Below, piece by piece: positions 35,236 to 44,647 of a stretch of 64,000 nucleotides of DNA. Origin of the DNA: Selenomonas sputigena ATCC 35185 (GTDB lineage: Bacteria > Bacillota > Negativicutes > Selenomonadales > Selenomonadaceae). The DNA is taken from NCBI RefSeq assembly GCF_000208405.1, contig NC_015437.1, positions 496,001-560,000 of the forward strand, in the 5' to 3' direction. Position 1 is the first letter of the stretch. Every line of letters begins with the position of its first letter. The position numbers and the translations under genes are program-made. The notes below the pieces were generated by a model. It saw only the letters and a list, made by a program, of their open reading frames with translations. It searched no databases and was not told where the DNA came from.

Positions 35236-36177
35236 ATGGCGCAGCCATCGTTTTCAGCTGAGGTGAAGAACGATCTCGCGCGTCCCCTCGGGCGCAAGGC
35301 GTGCTGCCGCACGGCAGAACTGGCGGCGCTCCTGCGCATGGGCGCCGTCCTGACGCTCGGGGCGAAGCGCGCCGTCGGACTCGCGTTTACGACGGAGAAC
35401 GCTGCGGTCGCGCGCAAGGCCTTGATGCTCCTCAAAGGTTCGGCGGGCGTCCATACGGAATTGACGGTCAGCCGCTCGCGCCGCCTGAAGAAGAACAACA
35501 GCTATCGCGTGCATGTCCTGCCGTCGCGCGAGGTCGCCGCCCTCATGGAGCGCATGGGTCTCATGCGCGGCTCAGCGCTCAACATGGGCACGGACAGCGC
35601 GCTCCTCAAGAGGGCGTGCTGCCGTCAGGCGTACTTGCGCGGCGCCTTCTTGGGCGGCGGCAGCGTCAGCCGCCCGGAATCCGGCTATCATCTGGAATTG
35701 GTGACGGGGAGCTATTCCTTTGCGGAGCTTCTGCTCTCGCTCCTTCGCACGATGGGGTATCCGGCGGGGCTGACCGACCGCAAGGAAAGCTACGTCGTCT
35801 ACCTGAAGGAAAGCGACGCCATCATTGATTTTTTCTCTCTGCTCGGTGCGGAGAAGGCAGCTGAGGCATTCGAGGTCACGCGCAACTTGAAGGAAGTCAA
35901 GAATCAGGTCAACCGCCTCGTGAACTGCGAGACGGCGAACGTACAGAAGTCGGTCGATGCCGCCGGCAGACAGATCGCGGCGATTCGCGCACTGGAGGCG
36001 GCGGATGCCGTCGCGGGGCTTTCTGCGGGACTCCGAAAGACGGCAGAGGTGCGCATGGAACATCCGACGGCGACGCTCGCAGAGCTTGCGGGGCTTTTGG
36101 GCATAGGAAAATCGGGCGTCAATCACCGGCTGCGAAAGCTCGTCTCCTTGGCGGACGGGCAGGAAGGAGGAATCTGA
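35236..36177 (+). CDS. whiA: DNA-binding protein WhiA
   Basis: 313 residues. An N-terminal LAGLIDADG-like degenerate homing-endonuclease fold (FSAEVKNDLAR, GAFLGGGSVSRPESGYHLEL near 130-150) is fused to a C-terminal helix-turn-helix (TLAELAGLLGIGKSGVNHRLRKL near 277-300). WhiA regulates division or sporulation genes in actinobacteria and supports chromosome segregation in Bacillus. The endonuclease catalytic residues are not evident, as usual for this family. It is the third gene of the conserved cluster, 12 bases after yvcK. Confidence 0.94.
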   Translation: MAQPSFSAEVKNDLARPLGRKACCRTAELAALLRMGAVLTLGAKRAVGLAFTTENAAVARKALMLLKGSAGVHTELTVSRSRRLKKNNSYRVHVLPSREVAALMERMGLMRGSALNMGTDSALLKRACCRQAYLRGAFLGGGSVSRPESGYHLELVTGSYSFAELLLSLLRTMGYPAGLTDRKESYVVYLKESDAIIDFFSLLGAEKAAEAFEVTRNLKEVKNQVNRLVNCETANVQKSVDAAGRQIAAIRALEAADAVAGLSAGLRKTAEVRMEHPTATLAELAGLLGIGKSGVNHRLRKLVSLADGQEGGI

Positions 36178-36178
36178 G

Positions 36179-36988
36179 ATGGCAAAGCGCATGATCTTGT
36201 ATGCGGCAGGAATCGTTCTGCTCGTCGTTTTCTCGCTCGCCGTTTACGCGCATTTTCATCCGGCGCAGGGCGTGCTCGTCCTGGAGTATCACCATATCGC
36301 CGACCGCGTGGACGATCCCGAGGGGGCATTGGTGGAACGCTACTATGTGCCGACGGAGGAATTTGCCGCGCAGCTCGACTATTTGAAGGCCGAGGGCTAC
36401 GAGACGATCACCATGCTGGAATTTTCCAAGGCGGCGAAGGGGAAGGGAAATCTTCCCGAAAAGCCTGTGATCGTCACCTTCGATGACGGCTACGAGGACA
36501 ATTACACGCAGGCGCTGCCGCTCCTCGAAGAGCGCGGGATGAAGGGCGAGGTCTACGTGGTCACGAATTTCATCGGCAAGAAGGGCTATCTGACGTGGGA
36601 CGAACTGCGCGACATGCAGCAGCGCGGCATTGAGATCGGCTGCCACACGGCCGACCATCTGCCGCTCGTCGGCATGTCCCGCGCCGAGCAAGAGGATCAG
36701 GTGCGCTTGTCGAAGCTGCTCATGGAGTGGAACGGCATCAAGACGGTGTTCAGCTTCTCCTACCCGAACGGCAGCTGCAATGAAGAGATCGCCAGGCTTC
36801 TGCGCGACAGCAATTATCTGACGGCAGTCACGGGCGATGCGGGGTTCAACACGTTCCAGACCGATCCGATGTTCCTGCAGCGTGTCAACATCCCGCGACC
36901 GCGCTTCGGCCTCACGGAGTTTCGCCTGCGCATCTTGAAGGCGGAGCTTTTCAGCATCTTCGGCATCAACCAGCATTTGCAGCACTAG
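36179..36988 (+). CDS. Membrane-anchored polysaccharide deacetylase
   Basis: 269 residues. A signal anchor at about 5-25 is followed by a NodB-type domain: motif 1 VTFDDGYEDN near 98, motif 2 HTADH (HTxxH) near 156, and SYPNGSCNEEI near 196 as motif 3. It probably deacetylates N-acetylated surface glycans in the periplasm. The start lies one base after the whiA stop, so it extends that operon. The missing C-terminal extension makes it a compact family member. Confidence 0.87.
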   Translation: MAKRMILYAAGIVLLVVFSLAVYAHFHPAQGVLVLEYHHIADRVDDPEGALVERYYVPTEEFAAQLDYLKAEGYETITMLEFSKAAKGKGNLPEKPVIVTFDDGYEDNYTQALPLLEERGMKGEVYVVTNFIGKKGYLTWDELRDMQQRGIEIGCHTADHLPLVGMSRAEQEDQVRLSKLLMEWNGIKTVFSFSYPNGSCNEEIARLLRDSNYLTAVTGDAGFNTFQTDPMFLQRVNIPRPRFGLTEFRLRILKAELFSIFGINQHLQH

Positions 36989-37078
36989 GCGTGCGGCGAA
37001 TGCTTCGTGCTGCTTCGCCAAGTGGAAGTTTTGAGGAATTATCTTATGTGGGTAGAGGAAAAAGGGGTTTTCGACAAG

Positions 37079-38368
37079 ATGAAACGATGGAAGGCAAGGA
37101 TTGCGGCGTGCTTTTTTGCGACGCTCGCGAGCATGGGCGTGACGAATCCTCCGGCTGGAGCGGAGCGTCACGGAATGGACGAGGCTTCCACGACGCGCGT
37201 CACGACGGACGAGGCGCGCGCCGTGCATGAGCCGCAGGGAACGCGCCTCTTGGGACGGAGAGTGCAGCAGGAAGCGGAGCCGTACAGCGTGCGTCTGAAC
37301 TTCGGCACAGGCCTGCCGGGTGCGCTGCGCTTCAACGAGGCGCAGCGTGCCATGCGCGAGTGGAACGTCGAGACCGAGGACACGGGCGGCACACTGCTCT
37401 TTTCCGACAGCCCCGAATACGTGACAGAAGACGGCATCCTCTATGAGGACACCGTTGCGGGCGATGCGCGCATCCTCTACTATCATCTGAATAACACGAG
37501 CGTGCGCAAGAAGGTTGCCGTCGTGCTGCAGAACGAGGGGGATTCCTCCGTCGTCGTTCGCGTCACGCGCGGCGGTGCGAGCCGTCCGAGCAGCGACTAC
37601 CTGGAGGTGGGCAAGGGTACGCAGCTCGCCTACTTCCAGACGAAGCGCGATGATATGCTCTATGTGCAGCGCGGCACGAAGCGGCTTTTGGAGCCGGAGA
37701 TGAATCATACGGCGCTTGAGCCGGGGCAGCTCGTCTACGGTGTCTACGATTTTCACGCCGACGGCCCTGTCAAAGTTTCCGTTCTCATGTATCCGGCGAC
37801 CGCCGATCCGCTGAAATTCATCTCCCGCGCACGCGTCCTGCCGAAGGATGAGCAGCGCCTGCGCGGCACGTTCCAGGGCATGAACCGCGTGATCAGCAGC
37901 AAGCCGTACAATCCCGACAAGGACGGCGTCGTCTACATCCCGATCGGCGACAATCGTCAGGACGTCTTCCGCACGGGCGTCGACGCGACGGACGGCAGCA
38001 CGGTGACGAACGTCGGCAACTACGGCGTGCTCTACCGCATCCAGATCCCGACGACGGGACGCGAGGCGACGCAGTACTATCTGACGCCGTTGGGCGGCGT
38101 CTATGCGGGCGCGATGAGCGTCGACTTCGGTCACGGCTCAAGCCTCTTGGAAACGCCGGGCGGCAGGCTCTTCTTCGGTGACGCCATACCGCCTGACAGC
38201 GATGCTGACCGCGCCGCACGCCTCACAGGCAAGGATCGCCTGAAGGTCGCCGCAGAGCTGTCCGACCTCGGCAGCTACCACAGCTCCGTGCAGCCGAGCT
38301 TCGAGCTGTCGCCGCCGGGCGCGTCGAACCTGCCCGTGCAGATCATCCTGATGCCGGCGGGAAAGTGA
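37079..38368 (+). CDS. Secreted protein of unknown function
   Basis: About 429 residues with a signal peptide (MKRWKARIAACFFATLASMGV, cleavage near PAGAE). A disordered linker with LLGRRVQ follows, then a long beta-rich region (for example ILYYHLNNTSVRKKVAVVLQNEG and YGVLYRIQIPTT) and a C-terminal LPVQIILMPAGK. The sequence pattern suggests stacked immunoglobulin-like or copper-amine-oxidase-N-like beta domains, but I cannot name a family. ATG 37079 is chosen for the signal peptide; ATG 37046 is an in-frame alternative. It lies 90 bases after the deacetylase gene. Confidence 0.7.
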   Translation: MKRWKARIAACFFATLASMGVTNPPAGAERHGMDEASTTRVTTDEARAVHEPQGTRLLGRRVQQEAEPYSVRLNFGTGLPGALRFNEAQRAMREWNVETEDTGGTLLFSDSPEYVTEDGILYEDTVAGDARILYYHLNNTSVRKKVAVVLQNEGDSSVVVRVTRGGASRPSSDYLEVGKGTQLAYFQTKRDDMLYVQRGTKRLLEPEMNHTALEPGQLVYGVYDFHADGPVKVSVLMYPATADPLKFISRARVLPKDEQRLRGTFQGMNRVISSKPYNPDKDGVVYIPIGDNRQDVFRTGVDATDGSTVTNVGNYGVLYRIQIPTTGREATQYYLTPLGGVYAGAMSVDFGHGSSLLETPGGRLFFGDAIPPDSDADRAARLTGKDRLKVAAELSDLGSYHSSVQPSFELSPPGASNLPVQIILMPAGK

Positions 38369-38394
38369 ACCGGAATGGGAATTGTATGCATAAG

Positions 38395-38430
38395 AAAACC
38401 CGCCGCCGAATCTAAAGGCAGGCGGGTTTT
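38395..38430. terminator. Bidirectional terminator at a convergent junction
   Basis: AAAACCCGCC (38395-38404) and GGCGGGTTTT (38421-38430) form a perfect 10-bp stem including the A/T flanks, between the secreted-protein gene and the minus-strand CBS gene. Confidence 0.8.
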
Positions 38431-38474
38431 CGTGCATCAAGACCCTGATGGTTCGCATACGAGCTGTTGCCCAA

Positions 38475-39125
38475 TCAGCCGATCTTCACGACATGCGATA
38501 CGTGGAAGCCGTTTTCTTCGAGCTTCTTCTTCACGGCTTCGCTGTCCGTCGTGTCGAAGCGCACGACGATTTCGTAGCTGCCGTCGTCCTGCTGGCAGGT
38601 GACGAGGCTGTCGATGTTGCAGCCGCAGTCGGCGATGATGCCGCCGAGGTCGCGCACGACGCCGACCTTGTCGCCGACGTCGGCGATGGTGAAGCGCGTC
38701 TTGCCGTGCGTCAGCCCCATGACGTCGACGAAGGTCTTGAAGATGTCGGTTTCCGTGATGACGCCGACGACGGCGCCGACGCTCGACACGACGGGCAGGC
38801 CGCCGATCTTGTGGTTGTACATGATGAGCGCGGCTTCCTCGATGGTCGCGTCATCCTTGACGGAGACGACCTCCTTCTGCATGATTTCGCCGATGCACAT
38901 TTTCGCCAGGAGCGAGGTGATCTCGTAGCGCGAGAGCGTCGTCGCGGGCGACGGCGAGACGCGCATGATGTCGCGGTCGCTCAAGAAGCCGACGAGCTTG
39001 CCGTCTTCATCGACGACGGGCAGGCGGCGGAAGCGGTGCTTCTTCATCAAATCCTTCGCGGCCGAGACCTTCGTGTCCGGCGTGACGGTGAAGGGATTTT
39101 TTGCCATGCGGTTTGCTACAAACAT
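38475..39125 (-). CDS. CBS-pair and ACT domain protein (AcuB-like)
   Basis: 216 residues: two CBS domains (MAKNPFTVTPDTKVSAAKDLM and IMQKEVVSVKDDATIEEAALIM) at about 7-60 and 75-130, then a C-terminal ACT domain (GKTRFTIADVGDKVGVVRDLGGIIADCGCNIDSL). Such proteins sense adenine nucleotides and amino acids; AcuB is the best-known relative. ATG 39125 has AAGGA 7 bases upstream. It lies 49 bases after livF on the same strand, so its ACT domain could report branched-chain amino acids; that is inference. Confidence 0.87.
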   Translation of the reverse strand: MFVANRMAKNPFTVTPDTKVSAAKDLMKKHRFRRLPVVDEDGKLVGFLSDRDIMRVSPSPATTLSRYEITSLLAKMCIGEIMQKEVVSVKDDATIEEAALIMYNHKIGGLPVVSSVGAVVGVITETDIFKTFVDVMGLTHGKTRFTIADVGDKVGVVRDLGGIIADCGCNIDSLVTCQQDDGSYEIVVRFDTTDSEAVKKKLEENGFHVSHVVKIG

Positions 39126-39174
39126 TGTCAGCATCCTTTCTTTAGGAAGCGCGGATAACGGATTTTCCTCTGTT

Positions 39175-39891
39175 TCAGCCGCCCAAATAGGCTTTTCGCA
39201 CATCTTCGCTCGCTGCGAGCTCCTTTGCCGCGCCTTGGAGCGTGATCCTGCCCGTTTCCATGACGTAGGCGCGGTGCGCGATGGAAAGCGCCATGTTGGC
39301 GTTCTGCTCGACGAGGAGGACGGTCGTGCCCTCGCGGTTGATGTCCTCGATGATGGAGAAGATCTCCTTGATGAGGAGCGGCGCAAGGCCCATCGACGGC
39401 TCGTCCAAGAGGAGGAGCTTCGGGCGGCTCATGAGGGCGCGCCCCATCGCGAGCATTTGCTGCTCGCCGCCCGAGAGCGTGCCCGCCTGCTGCTTGCGGC
39501 GTTCCTTGAGGCGCGGGAAGCGGTTGTAGACGATCTCGAAGTCTTTTTCTACCCCCGCCTTGTCCTTGCGCGTGAAAGCGCCCATCTCCAAGTTTTCCTG
39601 CACGCTCATCTCAGCGAAGATGCGCCGCCCTTCAGGCACCTGTGAGATGCCGTGCTTGACGATCTCGTGCGCGGGCATGCCCGCGATGTTTTCCCCGAGG
39701 AAGGAGATGCCGCCGCTCTTGGGCGCGAGCAGTCCCGACACCGTGCGCAGCGTCGTGGACTTTCCCGCGCCGTTCGCGCCGATGAGCGTGACGATCTCGC
39801 CCGCCTTGACTTCGAGGCTCACACCCTTCAGCGCGTGGATCGCGCCGTAGTAGACGTGGATGTTGTCGATTTTCAGCATGATTTCTGCCAT
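39175..39891 (-). CDS. livF: Branched-chain amino acid ABC transporter ATPase LivF
   Basis: 238 residues. Walker A GANGAGKST near 36-44, Q-loop region VPEGRRIFAEMSV, signature TLSGGEQQMLAMGRAL near 138, Walker B LLLLDEPSMGLAP and switch His region LLVEQNANMAL. The PEGRRIF segment is typical of LivF rather than LivG. It powers uptake of leucine, isoleucine and valine. GGAGG precedes ATG 39891, and the start overlaps the end of the livG transcript region with 2 bases between stop and start. It is the last gene of livHMGF. Confidence 0.93.
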   Translation of the reverse strand: MAEIMLKIDNIHVYYGAIHALKGVSLEVKAGEIVTLIGANGAGKSTTLRTVSGLLAPKSGGISFLGENIAGMPAHEIVKHGISQVPEGRRIFAEMSVQENLEMGAFTRKDKAGVEKDFEIVYNRFPRLKERRKQQAGTLSGGEQQMLAMGRALMSRPKLLLLDEPSMGLAPLLIKEIFSIIEDINREGTTVLLVEQNANMALSIAHRAYVMETGRITLQGAAKELAASEDVRKAYLGG

Positions 39892-39893
39892 CT

Positions 39894-40661
39894 TTACGCC
39901 TCCCCGCCGAGATAGGCACGAATGACTTCGGGATTTTCCTTGATTTCTTTCGGTGTGCCCTCGGCGATGATTTCGCCGTATTCGAGGACGTAGATGCGCT
40001 CGCAGATTCCCATGACGAGGCTCATGTCGTGCTCGATGAGGAGGATCGTCAAGCCGAATTCCTTCTTGATCCAACGGATCATTTCCATGAGTTCCTGCGT
40101 CTCTTGCGGATTCATGCCGGCCGCCGGCTCATCCAAGAGGAGGAGCTTGGGCTTCGCGGCGAGAGCCCGCGCGATCTCAAGGCGCCGCTGTGCGCCGTAG
40201 GGCAGGTTTTTCGCGAGTTCGTGCGCCTGCTTTTCGAGGTGGAAGATGGCGAGAAGCTTCATCGCCTTCTCTTCTATTTCGCGCTCTTCTTTGAAATACC
40301 TGCCAAGGCGAAGCACGGCTTCGGCGACCGTGTACTTCGTGCGCGTGTGGTAGGCGATCTTGACGTTTTCAAGGACGCTTAGCTCGGAGAAAAGGCGGAT
40401 GTTCTGGAAGGTGCGTGCGATGCCGCGTGCCGTGATCTCGCTGGGCTTCTTGCCGACGATGCTCTTGCCGTTGAAGGTAAGCTCGCCTTCGGTCGGACGG
40501 TAGACGCCCGTGATCATGTTGAACGCCGTCGTCTTGCCCGCGCCGTTCGGCCCGATGAGACCGATGAGTTCGCCCTTTTCGATGACCATGTTGAAGTTTG
40601 ACACGGCGCGCAGGCCGCCGAAGACTTGCGCGAGTCCGTCCGCTTTCAGTAATTCAGCCAT
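39894..40661 (-). CDS. livG: Branched-chain amino acid ABC transporter ATPase LivG
   Basis: 255 residues. Walker A GPNGAGKTT near 37, the LivG-type ARTFQNIRLFSELSVLENVKIA segment, signature LPYGAQRRLEIARAL, Walker B LLLLDEPAAGMNPQET and switch IEHDMSLVM. The C-terminal IAEGTPKEIKENPEVIRAYLGGE is diagnostic for LivG. Its ATG overlaps the livM stop by 8 bases. Confidence 0.93.
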   Translation of the reverse strand: MAELLKADGLAQVFGGLRAVSNFNMVIEKGELIGLIGPNGAGKTTAFNMITGVYRPTEGELTFNGKSIVGKKPSEITARGIARTFQNIRLFSELSVLENVKIAYHTRTKYTVAEAVLRLGRYFKEEREIEEKAMKLLAIFHLEKQAHELAKNLPYGAQRRLEIARALAAKPKLLLLDEPAAGMNPQETQELMEMIRWIKKEFGLTILLIEHDMSLVMGICERIYVLEYGEIIAEGTPKEIKENPEVIRAYLGGEA

Positions 40662-41607
40662 TCGCCTGACCTCCTTTGCCGAAGATGCGCTTCAACGGGC
40701 CGAACGCCGTGAGTTCCACATAGCCGAAGATTCCCTTGGGGCGGTAGAGCATGAAGAGGATCAGGGCGACGGCGAAGATGATCATGCGAAATTCGGGCCA
40801 GCTTGCGAGCGCCGCCTGCAGGATCGTGACGAAGAACGCGCCGACGACAGAGCCGGTCAGAGAGCCCATGCCGCCCAAGACGACCATGATGAGGAAGAAA
40901 AAGGACTGCATGAAGGTGAAAGACGTCGGGTTCAGATACGTCAGCGTATGCGCGAAGAGCCCGCCGCCGAGCCCTGCGAATCCTGCGCCGATGGCGAACG
41001 CCATGACCTTGTAGCGCGTCGTTGGGATGCCCATGGCCTCGGCGGCGATCTCGTCCTCTCGGATCGCGATGCAGGCGCGGCCGTGCGTGGAGTTCACGAA
41101 GTTCTTGATGAAGAACAAGGTGACGAACACGGCGAAGAAGACCCATGCGAAGTTGGTGTCGCGCGCGATGCCCTTGAAGCCCGCGGCACCGCCGACGTAG
41201 TCGATGTTGATGAGCACGACGCGGATGATTTCACCGAGGCCCAAGGTGGCAATGGCGAGGTAGTCGCCGCGAAGGCGCAGCGTCGGCAGGCCGATGAGCA
41301 CGCCGAGGAAGGCCGCAGCGATTGCGCCTGCGAGGAGCGCGAGGGGAAACGGCACATGAAAGTTCGTCGTCAGAATGGCGGCGGCATAGGCGCCGACCGC
41401 CATGAATCCCGCATGGCCGAGCGAGAACTGTCCCGTATAGCCGTTGATGAGGTTGAGGCTCGCCGTCAGGATGATGTTGATGCCGAGGAACAGGAGGTTC
41501 AGCTGCCAGAAAGAGCCGATGACGCGCCCTGTGATCAGTCCCTGAAGAACGGCAAAGAGGATGAGCCCGAAGAGGAAGAAGATGAGATCCTGCTTGCGTA
41601 AATTCAT
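40654..41607 (-). CDS. livM: Branched-chain amino acid ABC transporter permease LivM
   Basis: 317 residues, about 8-9 transmembrane segments. The conserved permease block NLINGYTGQFSLGHAGFMAVGAYAAA near 50-78 and REDEIAAEAMGIPTTRYKVMAF (the ATPase-coupling loop) near 195 define LivM. It partners LivH in the inner membrane. It starts 7 bases after livH and overlaps livG by 8 bases. Confidence 0.93.
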   Translation of the reverse strand: MNLRKQDLIFFLFGLILFAVLQGLITGRVIGSFWQLNLLFLGINIILTASLNLINGYTGQFSLGHAGFMAVGAYAAAILTTNFHVPFPLALLAGAIAAAFLGVLIGLPTLRLRGDYLAIATLGLGEIIRVVLINIDYVGGAAGFKGIARDTNFAWVFFAVFVTLFFIKNFVNSTHGRACIAIREDEIAAEAMGIPTTRYKVMAFAIGAGFAGLGGGLFAHTLTYLNPTSFTFMQSFFFLIMVVLGGMGSLTGSVVGAFFVTILQAALASWPEFRMIIFAVALILFMLYRPKGIFGYVELTAFGPLKRIFGKGGQANG

Positions 41608-41614
41608 GCCGCAC

Positions 41615-42502
41615 CTACACTTTCTCGCGGGTGTTCTTGCCGAAAAGCCCCGCAGGTTTGAAGAGGAGGACGAGGATCAGGATGGCGAAGGCCGCCGCAT
41701 CGCGGAACGTCGAGGAAACGAAGCCCGAGACGAACGCCTCGACGATGCCGAGGATGAGCCCGCCTGCGACAGCACCCGGCAGGATACCGATGCCGCCGAG
41801 CACCGCGGCGACGAATGCCTTGATGCCGGGCATGATGCCCATGAGGGGGTCGATCGAGTTGTAGTAGACGCCGACGAGCACGCCCGCGACAGCCGCAAGC
41901 GATGAGCCGATCCAGAACGTGAAGGAGATCACGCGGTCGGCATTGATGCCCATGAGCTGCGCCGTTTCGGTATCATAGGACGCGGCGCGCATCGCCTTGC
42001 CGATCTTCGTGTACTGCACGATGTAGGTCAGGACGACCATGAGGAAGCATGTGATGCCCAAGATGAGCATCTGCTGTCCGTTGATGACGAGAGAGCCGAC
42101 GCTGAAGGCCACGTCCTGAAAGAGCGGCGGGAAGGTGCGCGGCGTCGGCGAGACGAAGTACATCATCGCGTACTCCAAAAAGAGCGAGACGCCGATTGCC
42201 GAGATCAGCGCTGAGATGCGCGGCGCATGGCGCAGCGGCTTGTACGCGAGCTTCTCGATGACGATGCCCAAGAGTCCCGTGATGATCATCGCGAGGATGA
42301 GTGCGGGCACGATGGGAAGCCCGAGGTTCGTCACGGCGAAGAAGCCGAGATATGCGCCGACCATGTAGATGTCGCCGTGCGCGAAGTTGATGAGCTTGAT
42401 GATACCATAGACCATGGTATAGCCGAGCGCGATCAAGGCGTAGATGCTGCCGAGCGACACGCCGTTGATGAGCTGCTGGGCGATTTGCTCCGAAAGCTCC
42501 AT
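41615..42502 (-). CDS. livH: Branched-chain amino acid ABC transporter permease LivH
   Basis: 295 residues with about 8 membrane segments. NGVSLGSIYALIALGYTMVYGIIKLINFAHGDIYM near 10-45 is the LivH signature, and TAQLMGINADRVISFTF near 190 is the coupling loop. ATG 42502 follows AAGGAG; an open extension of 19 codons upstream is ignored. A terminator-like hairpin separates it from livK, so membrane components are probably made in lower amount than the binding protein. Confidence 0.93.
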   Translation of the reverse strand: MELSEQIAQQLINGVSLGSIYALIALGYTMVYGIIKLINFAHGDIYMVGAYLGFFAVTNLGLPIVPALILAMIITGLLGIVIEKLAYKPLRHAPRISALISAIGVSLFLEYAMMYFVSPTPRTFPPLFQDVAFSVGSLVINGQQMLILGITCFLMVVLTYIVQYTKIGKAMRAASYDTETAQLMGINADRVISFTFWIGSSLAAVAGVLVGVYYNSIDPLMGIMPGIKAFVAAVLGGIGILPGAVAGGLILGIVEAFVSGFVSSTFRDAAAFAILILVLLFKPAGLFGKNTREKV

Positions 42503-42547
42503 GATTTCTCCTTTCTTTTGTGAAACGAAATTTTCATCAAAGTATAG

Positions 42548-42573
42548 AAAAGGCCGCATCTCTGCGGCCTTTT
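42548..42573 (-). terminator. Attenuating hairpin between livK and livH
   Basis: AAAAGGCCGCA (42548-42558) and TGCGGCCTTTT (42563-42573) form a perfect 11-bp stem with a 4-base loop. On the minus strand a U-run follows the stem. Partial termination here would give more livK than livHMGF mRNA. Confidence 0.75.
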
Positions 42574-42592
42574 CCCTTGCATGGAAGTGGAA

Positions 42593-43765
42593 TCAGTTCC
42601 CCTCCGGCGCAATCTTCGCCTTGAGTTCCTTTTCGCCGTTCTTCATCTCAAGGATGACCGCCGTCTTGATCGGGTTGTGGTTCTTATCCATAGAGATGGT
42701 TCCCGTACCGACCTTGAGATCCTTCGTCGCCTCAAGCGCCTCGCGAATCTTTTCCGTATCGCCGCTGCCTGCACGCTTCAGAGCATCGACGAGCATCTTG
42801 CCCGCATCATAGCCGAGAGCCGCGAAGACGTTCGGTGCACGGTTGTACTTCTTCTTGTACGCTTCGATGAAGCCCTGCACCTCGGCGTCCTTCTCCGAGT
42901 AATGCGTGCTGAAGAAGGTGTTGTTCAGCGCGTCCGCGCCGGCGATGTCGACGACCTTCGTGTCGTCCCAGCCGTCCGTGCCGAGGATCGCAGAATTGAT
43001 GCCCATCTCACGCGCCTGCTTGACGATCTTGCCGACTTCCTCGTAGTAAGCGGGCACGAACATGACGTCAGCGTTCGCCGTCTTGAGCTTCGTGAGCGTC
43101 GCCTTGAAGTCCTGATCCTTCTGCAGGAAGGCTTCTTCCATGACGACCTTGCCGCCCGCCGCTTCGAACTTCTCCTTGAACACCTTCGCGAGGTTCTTCG
43201 AGTAGTCCGAGCTGTTGTCGACGTAGATGACTGCCGTCTTCGCCTTGAGCTCCTTCGCGGCGAAGGTTGCCATCACTTCGCCCTGCTGCGGGTCGATGAA
43301 GCAGCTGCGGAAGACGTAGGGCTTGACCTTGCCGTTTTCCACTGTCGCCTCGGGACTCGTCGCGCACGGTGCGATGATCGGCACCTTCGCGTCCGTCGCC
43401 GTCTGCGTTTCGGCGAGCACGAGGCCCGTTGTCGCAGGGCCGACGATGACCTTGACGTCGTCGTCGGAGATGAGCTTCGTCGCCGCATTGATCGACTCCG
43501 CCGCTTCCGACTTGTCGTCGACGGAAACAAGCTCGATCTTCTTGCCATTGATGCCGCCGGCCTCATTCGCCTCGTCGATTGCGAGCTGCAGGCCCTCAAT
43601 CGTAGCGTTGCCGTAGTTCGCGACGTTGCCCGTAAGCTCGAAGTTCGCGCCGACCTTGATCGTATCGCCCGACTCCTTCGAGCCGCAGCCTGCAAAGACG
43701 CTGCCCAAGAGCGTCGCTCCGAGAACGGCGCAGGCGAGCCGCAGGCTCTTCTTGCTGAAAATCAT
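42593..43765 (-). CDS. livK: Branched-chain amino acid ABC transporter binding lipoprotein LivK
   Basis: 390 residues. A lipoprotein signal ends in the lipobox VFAGC near residue 25. The mature part is a type I periplasmic-binding fold: TIKVGANFELTGNVANYGNATIEGLQLAIDEANEAGGINGK, then IIAPCATSPEAT and a YDAGKMLVDALKRAG helix. It captures branched-chain or related amino acids. GGAGGGG precedes ATG 43765. It is the first gene of the minus-strand operon livK-livH-livM-livG-livF. Confidence 0.93.
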   Translation of the reverse strand: MIFSKKSLRLACAVLGATLLGSVFAGCGSKESGDTIKVGANFELTGNVANYGNATIEGLQLAIDEANEAGGINGKKIELVSVDDKSEAAESINAATKLISDDDVKVIVGPATTGLVLAETQTATDAKVPIIAPCATSPEATVENGKVKPYVFRSCFIDPQQGEVMATFAAKELKAKTAVIYVDNSSDYSKNLAKVFKEKFEAAGGKVVMEEAFLQKDQDFKATLTKLKTANADVMFVPAYYEEVGKIVKQAREMGINSAILGTDGWDDTKVVDIAGADALNNTFFSTHYSEKDAEVQGFIEAYKKKYNRAPNVFAALGYDAGKMLVDALKRAGSGDTEKIREALEATKDLKVGTGTISMDKNHNPIKTAVILEMKNGEKELKAKIAPEGN

Positions 43766-44013
43766 GAAAATCCCCTCCAAAATTCTTCGAAAACGTGCAC
43801 AGCACGATAACTTTCCCTATTATATGCGATGTTACAGAGTTAGTCAAGAACGGATTCGTGAGGAATGGGCGTTTGTTTTCTTTGAGGAAATTTCTCTGAT
43901 AGGTCATTTTATACGGGTCACAAAGAGACGTTCCTATAGTATAATATATAATATGAAGCGAGCGAAGGAAGGTTGCTCGAAACCTTTTGGGAAACAAGGA
44001 GGAGCTTAGAAAA

Positions 44014-44553
44014 ATGAAAAATGTGTTCCGGTTCTTTTTCGCCTGTGCTTTGATGCTCGCAGGCAGCGTCCTTGCGGGCAGCGTCGCGAGTGCGCATACG
44101 ATGCCTGATTCCGAGGCGGTGCTTCTCTATCCGCGTGCGCAAGGGAGCATGGATATCACGGTCGAATTCCAATGCGGCATGTCGCTCGACGAGGTCGAGG
44201 CTGTCTTGGGCAGCGATTTTGAATTGCAGGATAAACGTTATGAGTTTCGCATCGTGCGCTATACGTATGGCAACATCGTATTCGGTGCGACTGTCGGCAG
44301 GAACGATTCGCGGCCGACAGGTGAGATCCCGGTCAGAAGCATCGCGTGCCAAAGCCCGTACTTCCATACGCCGTCGGGCTTTCGCGTCGGCGGCAACTAT
44401 GCGGACGTCGTGGCAATGTACGGCGAGGGCGAAGTGTCGGAATATGCCCCGGGTGAGCGCATCTATACGCTTCCGTCCTACCGAAGCGTGAGTTTCAGCG
44501 TCGATGATGCGGATCGCATCACGAAAATCACTATTATAGCGGGCGATGTATAA
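44014..44553 (+). CDS. Secreted protein, first of a tandem pair sharing an AHTMPDSE start
   Basis: 179 residues with a cleavable signal peptide ending VASA. The mature protein starts HTMPDSE. Two repeats of a G-x(3,4)-D-V/E-V-x-A-x-[LY]-G pattern (GMSLDEVEAVLG near 58 and GGNYADVVAMYG near 128) recall SmpA/BamE-like half-domains. The family is unknown to me. A strong AAGGAGGA lies upstream of ATG 44014. A TATAAT at 43940-43945 gives a likely -10 without a clear -35. The next gene is a diverged copy. Confidence 0.7.
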   Translation: MKNVFRFFFACALMLAGSVLAGSVASAHTMPDSEAVLLYPRAQGSMDITVEFQCGMSLDEVEAVLGSDFELQDKRYEFRIVRYTYGNIVFGATVGRNDSRPTGEIPVRSIACQSPYFHTPSGFRVGGNYADVVAMYGEGEVSEYAPGERIYTLPSYRSVSFSVDDADRITKITIIAGDV

Positions 44554-44647
44554 ACTTTCAGGACATATGTTCAGCCGTGAAGCAGAGCGGCAGGAGCTGC
44601 TTTTGACACTGTTTCTGGCGATGGCATCATCAAGGAGGTTTTGAAAA

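Noticed and set aside
36119-38134. 671-codon minus-strand frame across whiA, the deacetylase and the secreted-protein gene
   Set aside because: It spans three plus-strand genes with clear domains and has only low-complexity basic sequence.
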